DNA from: Vibrio maerlii
GTDB taxonomy: Bacteria > Pseudomonadota > Gammaproteobacteria > Enterobacterales > Vibrionaceae
Assembly: GCF_003415655.1 (NCBI RefSeq)
Contig: NZ_QRHC01000002.1
Span: 671,446-735,445 of the forward strand
Direction of reading: 5' to 3'
Length of the DNA: 64,000 nt
Part shown: positions 34,106 through 42,473 of the stretch, piece after piece
Numbering within the stretch: position 1 is the first letter of the stretch
How the letters are laid out: each line of letters starts with the position of its first letter
Made by a program: the position numbers and the translations under genes
Notes under the pieces: model-generated
Database searches by the model: none
Told to the model about the DNA's origin: nothing
What the model saw: the letters and a program-made list of their open reading frames with translations, nothing else

Positions 34106-35887
34106 TGCTGTCATCGGGGCATTTTCATCTGGTTGCTCGATCGTCTCATGAAGCAGCCCAGCGTAGATACCACTGTGCTCGATTAATTGATCATGATTGC
34201 CGCGCTCAACAATTTCACCTTGCTCTAAGACGAGGATCGTGTCTGAGTGTTTAATCGTACTCAAGCGATGAGCAATGGCGATAACAGTTTTCTCTTCGAA
34301 TAGGCGATTCATCGCTTTCTGAATCAGGTTTTCGGTGACAGAGTCGATGGAGCTGGTGGCCTCATCCAACATCATCACTTGACCACCTTGAGCGACAGCA
34401 CGTGCAAAGGAGATGAGTTGGGTTTGTCCGACAGACAAGTTTGCGCCATTCTTATCCAGCATGAAATCATATTGATTAGGCAATTGTTCAATGAAGCTAT
34501 CAGCATAAACATATCTGGCTGCTTGCTTGACTTGTTCTGATGTAATATCGGGCTTACCCAGTGCGATATTAAAATTGATGCTTTCTTCAAATAGATGTAC
34601 ATCCTGCATCATCAGAGAAAACAGATGTGCTGAATGATCATTGGATAGCTCGGAAAGTTCGATTCCGTTGAGTAGGATATTGCCTTCATAATCCTGATAA
34701 GTTTTCGATATCAGGCGCAAGATAGTAGATTTACCAGAACCAGTAGAGCCGACTAAAGCGATTTGGTGCCCTTTCTCAAGTTTAAACGACACGTTTTTAA
34801 GTACGTAAGGTGAATCCTTCCGATAGCGGAAGCTGACGTTTTTGAACTCCAAGCAAGTGAACTCTTTTAGTTGCTCTTCGATAGATTTTTTTGCGAGAAG
34901 CTTTCTTCCTTGTTCTTCTGTTGGTTCCGTAAATAATTCTTCAATGTGGTCAAATGCTGCGAATGAGCTTTGAATAGACGCGATCTGTGAGGTAAAGTCA
35001 CGAATTGGAACGAATACTTTTTCGAGGGTATTGATGAACGCAATGAGAACACCAAGTGTGAGTGCGTCTTCCAATACTAGCTCAGAGCCATACCAAATCA
35101 TCACTGCAATCGTGACTGAAGTAATCCCAGAAATGAATGAGAATAAGATGGCGTCATACTTGTTTATCTTCTTTTGAGCGCGAAGAAATTCGTCCGTATA
35201 GCCTTTGTATTTCTTTTCGACTTGCTCTTCGGCTCGATAGAGTTGAACCGTTTTGATACCCAGCAATACCTCTTGTAAGTAACCAATACCGCGACCAAGT
35301 GCAGTGCGAGTCACCAAATGCATTGCTCTTAGCTTGTTACGAACGTACATGGTGAGATACATCACTGGAGGCATAATCACAAGCACAACAAGCGTCAGTT
35401 TCCAGTCGATCATCAGCATCATGATTAACAAAGCGATGGTGTTGAGGCTGTCTTTTACTAACCCAACGACGGATTGAACGAAGGTTTCGCCAATGGTTTC
35501 GAGATCACTGGTGAGTCGTGACAGAGTGACCCCGATTGGTGTGTTATCAAAGTAGCTTCGCGGTAGCTTGAGTACACGATCAAACAACACCGCGCGCATG
35601 TCAGTGATGGTTTGCTGACCGGTTTTTCTAAGATTGTAAGAGTAGGTCGTTTCCACAATGTAGCTCGCAATGAGAACGAGCACGAGGTAAAACACGTACT
35701 CAAGCAACCCATCCATATCCCCTTGGGTCAGGTGCACATCGATCACCTGAATGATTAGCCATGGGAACAGTAGACTGGTCACGATCGTCAGTGGCAGCAT
35801 TGCAATACCGATGAGTGTTGTACTGCGATACTTATTGGCAAACTTAAAGAAGTGCTTGAGATATTTAACGTCGACGCCTTTTAACAT
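34103..35887 (-). CDS. ABC exporter half-transporter, MdlB-like
   Basis: Membrane-spanning domain (six segments, residues ~20-300) fused to an ATPase domain; 594 residues. Walker A GSTGSGKST and Walker B VMMLDEATSSID are canonical, but the signature is LSVGQ rather than LSGGQ. The start overlaps the stop of the preceding half-transporter by 7 bases, so they should form a heterodimer as E. coli MdlA/MdlB do. Substrate unknown; multidrug or lipid-like compounds are typical for the family. Confidence 0.87.
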   Translation of the reverse strand: MLKGVDVKYLKHFFKFANKYRSTTLIGIAMLPLTIVTSLLFPWLIIQVIDVHLTQGDMDGLLEYVFYLVLVLIASYIVETTYSYNLRKTGQQTITDMRAVLFDRVLKLPRSYFDNTPIGVTLSRLTSDLETIGETFVQSVVGLVKDSLNTIALLIMMLMIDWKLTLVVLVIMPPVMYLTMYVRNKLRAMHLVTRTALGRGIGYLQEVLLGIKTVQLYRAEEQVEKKYKGYTDEFLRAQKKINKYDAILFSFISGITSVTIAVMIWYGSELVLEDALTLGVLIAFINTLEKVFVPIRDFTSQIASIQSSFAAFDHIEELFTEPTEEQGRKLLAKKSIEEQLKEFTCLEFKNVSFRYRKDSPYVLKNVSFKLEKGHQIALVGSTGSGKSTILRLISKTYQDYEGNILLNGIELSELSNDHSAHLFSLMMQDVHLFEESINFNIALGKPDITSEQVKQAARYVYADSFIEQLPNQYDFMLDKNGANLSVGQTQLISFARAVAQGGQVMMLDEATSSIDSVTENLIQKAMNRLFEEKTVIAIAHRLSTIKHSDTILVLEQGEIVERGNHDQLIEHSGIYAGLLHETIEQPDENAPMTA

Positions 35888-37644
35888 GCTGCCGCCTCCG
35901 TTTCATTTTGTTGTAGCTGCCAAGTCTCGAGATAATACGGGCAAGTTTTGAGTAAGGTTTTGTGGTCGCCTTGAGCAATGATTTTACCTTCGTTTAGCAC
36001 GATGATGTCATCCATGTACTCAAGGGCATTAACACGGTGCGAAACGACCAATACCGATTGATTTTTGAGTCGTGAGAATAGCCCTTCTAGGATCTTACGC
36101 TCTGTGTCGTAATCTACTGCAGAAAGGACGTTGTCCATGATGATGAGATCTGCCGGTTCAAGCAGTGCTCGAGCAATACTCAGGCGCTGTTTTTGACCAC
36201 CGGAAAGCATGATGCCTTTTTCACCTACAAGCGTTTGGTCGCCCTTTTCGAAACGTGCGACATCCTCAGCAAGTTGGCTCAGCTCTAGCACCTCATCCAC
36301 TTGAGCTTTGGCAAGTTCATCGTCTCGACTACCAAAGCGGATGTTCTCTTCTACCGTTGCAGAGAACAGATAAGGGTCTTGAGTGACGGTTTTGACATAC
36401 CGTCTCAAATCGCTGCGAGATAGATGGGTAATATCTTGTTCACCGAGATGAATAGAGCTTTCAGGCACATCAAGGTGATGGTTTAGGCAGTTAACCAATG
36501 TCGTTTTGCCTGAGCCGATACCTCCTAATACGCCTAACTTCTTTCCGGCTGGGATATCAAAGCTAATGTCTTGCAAAATTGTACGTTCTTCACCCGGATA
36601 GCGGTATGTGAGATTGCGAACGGAGAAGGTTTTGCCTGAGAGAGAGCGAGACTCAATTTGAGTCAGTTCTTTGTTATCTGTTTCCGGTATATCGGCATTA
36701 AGGATGGTTTGTGCGCTTTGAATGCCCACCATTCCACGTTGGTAAATCGTAGCGATACGACCAAGCTGCATTAACGGCATTGCAAGAAGTACCGAATAGG
36801 TCAGAAACGCGGTGATTTCGCCTAAGGTCAGAGACTGCTGCATCAACATATAGCCACCCAGCCCAAGAATAATGATCTTCATAAGATCATTGGCGTAGTC
36901 GAGCACAGGCATAAAGAAGACTTGAATACGGGTGATCTGCATGCGGCAGCGTAAAAGCTGTTGGTTGAGTGTTTCAATCTCATTCTTAACCCAGGGAGAC
37001 ATCTGCTGACTCTTGATGAGGTCGATACCGGATAAGTAGCTCATTAGTTGTGCTGACAGGTTTTGCAGGCGACGCATGTGCTCAAGGTGAAGGTCTTTCA
37101 TCTTTTTAAAGCCGATACGAAAAATCACAAACGCAATACTAATTGGGATGATTGAGTATAGGGTGAGTTCTGGAGAGATACGCCACATCCAAAGTGGGGT
37201 CAACGATAGAGCAAGTAAGGCATTAAAGAACTGTAAGAAGCCGACACCAAACATCATTCGTATGCCATTGAGGTCATTGTTGATGATTGAGATGAGCTTT
37301 CCCGAGGCAAACTTATCGTGAAAGCTATTAGGTAGACGGTTGAGCTTTTCGAGCAGCGTGCCTTTGAGTGAGGCTTCAGTAATTCGGCCTGGGTTGAGTG
37401 CATAAATACGAGATAAAATGCGTACCACAACCATTGCAAGAGACATCGCGACTACCATACCGACATAGGTTTGAAGTTGCTGGTGGCCTACAGTTGACGC
37501 ATCATCGATGAGATCAATCGCCAACTGGATGTATCGGGGGATTTCCACCTGCAACCAGTTAACGAGAAAGATAAAAATAATCGCAAGTAGGTAAGACTTG
37601 CGATTAAGGCGCAGATAATGCGCGATAAATTGAGTTTTAGTCAT
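35881..37644 (-). CDS. ABC exporter half-transporter, MdlA-like
   Basis: Partner of the next gene; about 587 residues with an N-terminal six-span domain and C-terminal ATPase. Walker A GGIGSGKTT and signature LSGGQKQRLSIARALL are canonical, but Walker B ends IIMDNVLSAVD, with Asn in place of the catalytic Glu. With the LSVGQ of the partner this makes one degenerate ATP site. I prefer the ATG at 37642-37644 (MTKTQFIAHYL) over a TTG ten codons upstream; this choice is moderate. Confidence 0.87.
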   Translation of the reverse strand: MTKTQFIAHYLRLNRKSYLLAIIFIFLVNWLQVEIPRYIQLAIDLIDDASTVGHQQLQTYVGMVVAMSLAMVVVRILSRIYALNPGRITEASLKGTLLEKLNRLPNSFHDKFASGKLISIINNDLNGIRMMFGVGFLQFFNALLALSLTPLWMWRISPELTLYSIIPISIAFVIFRIGFKKMKDLHLEHMRRLQNLSAQLMSYLSGIDLIKSQQMSPWVKNEIETLNQQLLRCRMQITRIQVFFMPVLDYANDLMKIIILGLGGYMLMQQSLTLGEITAFLTYSVLLAMPLMQLGRIATIYQRGMVGIQSAQTILNADIPETDNKELTQIESRSLSGKTFSVRNLTYRYPGEERTILQDISFDIPAGKKLGVLGGIGSGKTTLVNCLNHHLDVPESSIHLGEQDITHLSRSDLRRYVKTVTQDPYLFSATVEENIRFGSRDDELAKAQVDEVLELSQLAEDVARFEKGDQTLVGEKGIMLSGGQKQRLSIARALLEPADLIIMDNVLSAVDYDTERKILEGLFSRLKNQSVLVVSHRVNALEYMDDIIVLNEGKIIAQGDHKTLLKTCPYYLETWQLQQNETEAAAC

Positions 37645-37733
37645 GTGACTCTTATTGGAAAAGGTGTTTTGCAAAGGTGGTCGTTTGACGCACGCGCGAG
37701 TCTATCCTCTTTACTAGCAATTATCTCTCTCGT

Positions 37734-38354
37734 TTACAGTGTTTTACCATACACAAGTAAGCACAGCTGCTCGAACTCTTCTTGGTTACCTGCAAATAGG
37801 TCTTCAACGACCTGTTCAATCTTCTGGCCTGACAACAAACGCTTATTCGCTTCACGCAAGGATAATACCAGTAGTTGTTCTTGGTTTAGGTCAGACTCTT
37901 CTTCTACGCTCCAATCAGACAGTTTTGCACTTAAATTAGATAGTACTAACTTTGGTTGCAGGGAAACCATTTCATCTTGGATGACAGAGTAAAGATTTGC
38001 ACGGTGATCATCAGACACCTTCTGTGTCACTAATTTATTCAGAATGACTTCTGTCACTGCGGGTAATTGGACATAGCCTGGTTTAGTTGGGAATGGTGTC
38101 ATTAAGCGCGAAGAGAACGTCACTTCACTGACCGTTGAGTTAGGGAAGTAAGTGATCGATGTTAGACAATCAAACGGTACCCAGAACGCTTCACCAGGTT
38201 CTAGCGCGTACTCGTGTTTACCTATTTTTACCAGAACCAAACCTTGTTGCACTAATAGCAAACTGTTTTTGATTACCTTCTTACGAGGGGTGGAACGAAG
38301 GTAAGGGGTATTCGCATGAGAAAACTCGATAGCGTGGTTGGTAGCAAGCGTCAT
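37734..38354 (-). CDS. Cupin protein resembling an AraC sensor domain, no HTH
   Basis: The 206 residues begin with a beta-rich cupin like the ligand-binding half of AraC regulators (LLLVQQGLVLVKIGKHEYAL, then PGEAFWVPFDCL). The C-terminal half is helical and acidic (LYSVIQDEMVSLQPKLVL; ANKRLLSGQKIEQVVEDLF) but does not show the two helix-turn-helix repeats of AraC. It is upstream of, and co-oriented with, the exporter pair, about 90 bases apart. It could be a diverged regulator or a stand-alone sensor. Confidence 0.65.
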   Translation of the reverse strand: MTLATNHAIEFSHANTPYLRSTPRKKVIKNSLLLVQQGLVLVKIGKHEYALEPGEAFWVPFDCLTSITYFPNSTVSEVTFSSRLMTPFPTKPGYVQLPAVTEVILNKLVTQKVSDDHRANLYSVIQDEMVSLQPKLVLSNLSAKLSDWSVEEESDLNQEQLLVLSLREANKRLLSGQKIEQVVEDLFAGNQEEFEQLCLLVYGKTL

Positions 38355-38568
38355 TTAAGGTCTACTTTGGGATGGAGAAATTACCTTTAAGATTAACGGT
38401 TCAGCTCTCAAATTCCAACATTCGCAAGGGTTTACCAGCAAAATTTATGGAATTCTGGTCTGACCTTGTCATTATTGACACAACTTTGGCTGCGGCCAGG
38501 TTTAACTGCGAGTAGAATAGCCGCAATTTTTCTAATGAAGTAGAAGCTTTTTCTAAGTTGTATTGATA

Positions 38569-39675
38569 ATGAGCACTAAGACTGACCCGTATAAAGATAT
38601 TCGCCCTTACCAAGATGATGAAATCCCTCAAGCGCTGGATCGCCTGATTAACGATAACGAATTTATCGACGCGATTTTGGATTACCGCTTCAAGAGCCAC
38701 GCGACTTGGTTCAAAGCATTGATGACGCCAATGGTGAAGGTATATCTCAAATATAAATGGGCAAAGTTCACCAGTGTTGAAGCGATTCAAATCGAAGTAG
38801 AGAAGTTTCTGAGCAAAACGCTAAAAACGACGACTCAGGGCGTGAACTACTCCGGTTTAGACAAGCTAGATAAAGAAACAGCCTACCTATTTATTTCTAA
38901 CCATCGCGATATCGCCATGGACCCAGCATTGGTTAACTACGGTCTTCACCACTCACAGCATCAAACTGTGCGCATCGCTATTGGTGATAATCTGCTTAAA
39001 AAGCCGTGCGCGACTGAGCTGATGAAGCTCAACAAAAGCTTCATTGTAAATCGCTCGGCAAAAGGCCCACGTGAGATGATGAAGGCGCTTGGTCAGCTTT
39101 CTTCTTACATCAAGCACTCACTCGATACCGGCAACTCGATTTGGATTGCGCAAAAGGAAGGTCGTGCGAAAGACGGTAACGACTTCACCGATCCTGCTAT
39201 CTTGAAGATGTTTCATGTTGAAGGCCGCAAGCAGAAGATCGCGTTTGCTGATTACATGAAAGAGTTAAAGATTGTTCCAGTTGCGATCTCTTATGAAAAT
39301 GACCCTTGTGATATTGCTAAAGCGAATGAGCTTTATCAAAAAGCGTCAAAAGGCGAGTATGAGAAGGGTGAGTTTGAAGACATCGAAAGCATTATCCAGG
39401 GCATCATTGGGGAGAAAGGCCGTGTACAGGTTAACTTTGGTGATGTAATTGATGCTAACTTTGATACACCAGAGGCGCTGGCTGAAGAGATCGATCGTCA
39501 AATTCATAACTTATATGAGCTCTTCCCTATCAACTTGTATGCTGCTGGAATCGAGCATGAGTCGGTAACAGAAGAGGTGAAGGCAACGATGAAAGCGAAG
39601 CTGGAACAACTGCCTGGTGATGCGCATCCGTATCTGATTGATAGCTACGCAAACCCAGTGAAAAATCAGTCTTAA
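38569..39675 (+). CDS. PlsC-like glycerophosphate acyltransferase family protein
   Basis: Probable membrane-associated acyltransferase, 368 residues. The catalytic motif reads NHRDIAMD: His and Asp are five residues apart rather than the usual four (H-x4-D). The later WIAQKEGRAKDG matches the EG-x-R substrate-binding motif of PlsC enzymes. N-terminal residues 1-60 are polar. Acyl-chain and acceptor specificity cannot be read. The ATG at 38569 follows an alternative TTG two codons upstream. Own terminator downstream. Confidence 0.78.
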   Translation: MSTKTDPYKDIRPYQDDEIPQALDRLINDNEFIDAILDYRFKSHATWFKALMTPMVKVYLKYKWAKFTSVEAIQIEVEKFLSKTLKTTTQGVNYSGLDKLDKETAYLFISNHRDIAMDPALVNYGLHHSQHQTVRIAIGDNLLKKPCATELMKLNKSFIVNRSAKGPREMMKALGQLSSYIKHSLDTGNSIWIAQKEGRAKDGNDFTDPAILKMFHVEGRKQKIAFADYMKELKIVPVAISYENDPCDIAKANELYQKASKGEYEKGEFEDIESIIQGIIGEKGRVQVNFGDVIDANFDTPEALAEEIDRQIHNLYELFPINLYAAGIEHESVTEEVKATMKAKLEQLPGDAHPYLIDSYANPVKNQS

Positions 39676-39702
39676 TTGGTATAGCGATAAAGCTAATTTT
39701 TG

Positions 39703-39732
39703 AAAGGAAAGCCACAGTGCTTTCCTTTTTTA
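39703..39732 (+). terminator. Terminator after the acyltransferase gene
   Basis: AAAGGAAAGC (39703-39712) pairs with GCTTTCCTTT (39719-39728), followed by TTT. Confidence 0.85.
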
Positions 39733-39769
39733 TTATCTGCAATTTGAACCTTGTTTCAGGTGTAACGCC

Positions 39770-40369
39770 TTAAGGTGCAACAGCTCCGCCAAGGGTGAGA
39801 TTGTCTGGCCACTTTTGGATGCGATTACCGCCCAAGAAAATATTGCCATTGACAGTCATTGTGTTGGGAAACTCAGTGAGAGAGGAGCCACCAATGTACA
39901 GGTTACCTTTGACCACTAATCCTTCGGGTAAGGCCGTGAGAGGAGTGCGAATCACGCTGAGATCGCCATTCACTACAAGGCCTTGAGGCAAAGATTGTAA
40001 TGGTGTGTCGGTGAAGTTAAGAAAACCACCTACTTTGACCCCTCGTGGCCACTGACGGATTTGAGAGCCCAGCAGATTGGCGTAGCCTCTAATTGAGCTC
40101 TGTCTCCCCACTCGTGCAAGTTGGCTATTGCTTGCATCCAGACTACCATTCACCTCTAGTCCATTGGGTAAACGCTGAATACTGGTTTTTGCAATAGAAA
40201 GGTTCCCTTTCACTACGAGACCATCGGGGAGGGAAGTGTAGGGCTTATTTCTAAGGTCAAGATTGCCATAGTTGTCTAGGTGATTGAGCATATCGTAATG
40301 ACCAAGCTCTTGGCCATTGACTCCTAAAGAGAGACACCCGATTAACAGAGCGTGAGTGAGCTTTTTCAT
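39770..40369 (-). CDS. Secreted protein made of 20-residue leucine-rich-like repeats
   Basis: Unknown function. The ATG at 40369 gives a typical signal peptide (MKKLTHALLIGCLSLGVNG); a longer frame starts inside the upstream terminator and is rejected. The mature part is seven exact 20-residue repeats and a partial eighth, of the form LPxGLxVxGxLxIxxTxLxx (for example LPQGLVVNGDLSVIRTPLTA). This predicts a regular parallel beta-solenoid. No cysteine-based anchor, LPXTG or C-terminal barrel is visible, so it is probably periplasmic or released. Confidence 0.75.
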   Translation of the reverse strand: MKKLTHALLIGCLSLGVNGQELGHYDMLNHLDNYGNLDLRNKPYTSLPDGLVVKGNLSIAKTSIQRLPNGLEVNGSLDASNSQLARVGRQSSIRGYANLLGSQIRQWPRGVKVGGFLNFTDTPLQSLPQGLVVNGDLSVIRTPLTALPEGLVVKGNLYIGGSSLTEFPNTMTVNGNIFLGGNRIQKWPDNLTLGGAVAP

Positions 40370-40387
40370 CTTGTTGAGGCCTATAAA

Positions 40388-40414
40388 CAAAAAAACGAGC
40401 ATCGCTGCTCGTTT
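40388..40414 (-). terminator. Terminator of the YfcZ/YiiS-family gene
   Basis: AAACGAGCA (40393-40401) pairs with TGCTCGTTT (40406-40414); the minus strand continues TTTTTTTG. It separates this gene from the repeat protein gene downstream. Confidence 0.85.
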
Positions 40415-40440
40415 AGTGACAATCTTTTTTAGTGGCTAGC

Positions 40441-40737
40441 TTAGCGCGAGATTGAACGAGATTTAAGTTCGAATATCAGTTTTTCTGCGCTTACTTCAAA
40501 CTTGATGCGAGCCGTTAGTTCACTGTTTGCTTCGTTTTCAGATGTTTCAAACTCAATTTCTTTTGAAATCTGCTTAGCAAGGTCAATGTACTTGTTTAGC
40601 TCTTGTTCACGTGCATCTTTTGAATCAGCGATCACTGTGACTTCAGCAACATCATCACCTTCTTTGATGATGAAGCCCATCTCACCTGATACACCACAAG
40701 CTTCACAAACGCCATTTTCTTCTACTTCAAAACTCAT
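40441..40737 (-). CDS. YfcZ/YiiS-family (DUF406) protein
   Basis: A small cytoplasmic protein (98 residues), acidic, with two cysteines near the N-terminus (CEACG) and an alpha/beta body ending in ARIKFEVSAEKLIFELKSR. The overall pattern recalls the YfcZ/YiiS family of unknown function: an N-terminal Cys cluster, then a helix, then a strand-rich tail. A GAGGA ribosome site precedes the ATG. Family assignment is by resemblance only. Confidence 0.6.
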   Translation of the reverse strand: MSFEVEENGVCEACGVSGEMGFIIKEGDDVAEVTVIADSKDAREQELNKYIDLAKQISKEIEFETSENEANSELTARIKFEVSAEKLIFELKSRSISR

Positions 40738-41253
40738 AACGAATCCTCTTACAAATAATGCGGCTATTTTATCGCGCGGGATAGTAGAGCGCTACCGATA
40801 TCTTGATGAGTGAAGAATGTGTTTTATTTAAGTTATAAGGAGTGATGAAATCTTATATAAGCAATTCAGTGAATCATATGGCATACAATGGTCGATTGTT
40901 GATAGGTAACTGGTTGCTTTTTGGGTACAGAATGTATGTCAGTATCTTGTTAGAATGACGTATTGCGCATTGATAAATGCTTATTTTTATAAGATTATAC
41001 GTCTGGTACGGTTAATTTAGATATTCATCTCCCTAATTATCCATTTGGTATTGATTTGCGTCAGTTATTTGTAATAACTTTGTTGCGTAACTACTAATTA
41101 GGATGTAGCTTTAAGTTTACGCATAGCATACTGCTATATGTAATACGAAGGCTTGAGTTATGTTCTGTAAGTAACATAATGGGTAAATGGTTCTCATTTG
41201 GCATCGCTGCTTGAAATGAGGTAGATGGATTTACAATTTGAGAAAAATGAAAT
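40738..41253. other. 516-base AT-rich gap upstream of luxT
   Basis: No credible gene. A small inverted repeat AGTTATT-TGT-AATAACT lies at 41063-41079 and could be a regulator-binding site, but it is short and AT-rich. Long upstream regions are usual for regulators under complex control. Confidence 0.4.
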
Positions 41254-41715
41254 ATGCCAAAGCGTAGTAAAGAAGATACTGAAATTACCATTCAGAAGAT
41301 CATGGATGCCGTGGTCGACCAGCTGTTAAGACTGGGCTATGACAAAATGTCATACACGACTCTAAGTCAACAAACTGGAGTATCTCGTACCGGTATCAGC
41401 CACCACTTTCCTAAGAAAACAGATTTTACTGCTGCACTAGACGGCCGTATCTTTAAACTCTTCATGGAAAAAATCGATCTTCAAGGCGATCTAGCGTCTT
41501 TCCAAGACAGCTGGATTAAGTCTTTAGAAGACGAGCAGTTCCGCGCAATTCTGCGTCTGCTTTTCCACCATATCGTAACGTCTGAGAACGCTCACGAGTT
41601 TGCAGCAAACGGTATTGACCGTCTGTATAAGCTAGTTGAAGCGCAGTTCGGTGAAGGCTCTGAGAAAGAGCTTGAGTGGCTAATCGGTAAATCGCTGATT
41701 CGCATGACTCAATAA
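41254..41715 (+). CDS. luxT: TetR-family regulator LuxT (SwrT)
   Basis: TetR-type DNA-binding domain at residues 10-55 (LLRLGYDKMSYTTLSQQTGV, SRTGISHHFPKKTDF) and a short C-terminal helical domain; 153 residues. The N-terminus MPKRSKEDTEITIQKIMDAV and the length match what I recall of Vibrio LuxT/SwrT, a regulator of luminescence, swarming, siderophore and virulence genes partly through the small RNA Qrr1. The assignment is from memory and was not tested. It has its own terminator at 41736. Confidence 0.72.
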   Translation: MPKRSKEDTEITIQKIMDAVVDQLLRLGYDKMSYTTLSQQTGVSRTGISHHFPKKTDFTAALDGRIFKLFMEKIDLQGDLASFQDSWIKSLEDEQFRAILRLLFHHIVTSENAHEFAANGIDRLYKLVEAQFGEGSEKELEWLIGKSLIRMTQ

Positions 41716-41735
41716 TTGAGAACCAAAAGAATTAG

Positions 41736-41770
41736 AAAACGCCAACTCATTGAGTTGGCGTTTTTTTTTA
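41736..41770 (+). terminator. Terminator of luxT
   Basis: ACGCCAACTCA pairs with TGAGTTGGCGT (to 41762), followed by nine T residues. Confidence 0.9.
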
Positions 41771-41805
41771 ACTGTGTTCGAGATAGCTATTTTCGAGTTG
41801 TCGTA

Positions 41806-42045
41806 TTAAAGCGTCGTATTTCGCTCTATGAGCTTCACCGGAACCATAAGCTTCACTAGGCTGCTGTTATTATTGTTGATTTGATTAACGATGATTTTCA
41901 CTCTCTCGCGTGCAAGTCGCTTAAAATCCTTACGGAAGGTGGTTAGCTGGTAGGTCAACCTTGGGGTTTGTGGAATGTTATCGAAGCCAATAACCTGCAA
42001 ACCTTCCGGTTTTTTTATATTAAGACAATTGCAAATCTGACATCT
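41806..42045 (-). pseudogene. LacI/GalR-family regulator remnant (C-terminal part only)
   Basis: The minus-strand frame reads KKPEGLQVIGFDNIPQTP and later YQLTTFRKDFKRLARERV, then a natural C-terminus. This is the last ~75 residues of a LacI-type effector domain (VIGFDN is diagnostic). No helix-turn-helix or N-terminal lobe is found upstream; homology stops near 42045 and gives way to a symporter fragment on the other strand. The original start is gone, so it is not expected to be functional. Confidence 0.75.
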
Positions 42046-42402
42046 ATATTTGTAGGTATCAGGTTAGATTCGTTTGTGCTGGGGCTGTTTTTTCCTCAAG
42101 CCAATGAGAAAGGGCTCATTGTCGGTAGTATTGCGAGTGTGATTGCTGTATATATCTGCCGTCATATGGATGTGTCGTGGCCTTGGTATGCACCAGTGGG
42201 CACCGTTGTCTTTCTCTTTATTGGTGTTGTAGCAAGCCGAGTTATCGGCAGTAACACCGCAGAGCAAAGAGTTTTTATTGATAATCAGCGAGAGCTATTC
42301 GTTAAACCAAAGGCAAGTCATTATGGCTTACTGGTGTTTGCGGGTATCACCATTCTTGCTTGTTTTGTTATTCCAGACTGGCTTCAACAGGCACTCGCGT
42401 AA
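42046..42402 (+). pseudogene. Sodium/solute symporter remnant (C-terminal part only)
   Basis: The plus-strand frame from about 42046 reads FVGIRLDSFVLGLFFPQANE, followed by KGLIVGSIASV and two or three hydrophobic spans, the C-terminal part of an SSS-family symporter (SFVLGLFFPQANEKG is typical). The ~450 N-terminal residues with the sodium site are missing. A longer frame from 41968 only reflects the antisense of the LacI remnant. Together with that remnant it marks a deletion of a divergent gene pair. Confidence 0.72.
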
Positions 42403-42473
42403 CCTCGAATACTCGGGTTTATTTGCTGTCACCTTAGTCGTCATCTGGAAAAGTTGTAACGAGAAAACATTTC

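Noticed and set aside
37618..37992. 124-residue frame antisense to the exporter start and cupin gene
   Set aside because: Ser/Arg/Leu-rich shadow of two genes with better evidence.
41063..41079. TetR-type operator for LuxT autoregulation
   Set aside because: The 7-bp inverted repeat is short, AT-rich and nearly 190 bases from the gene, so chance occurrence cannot be excluded.
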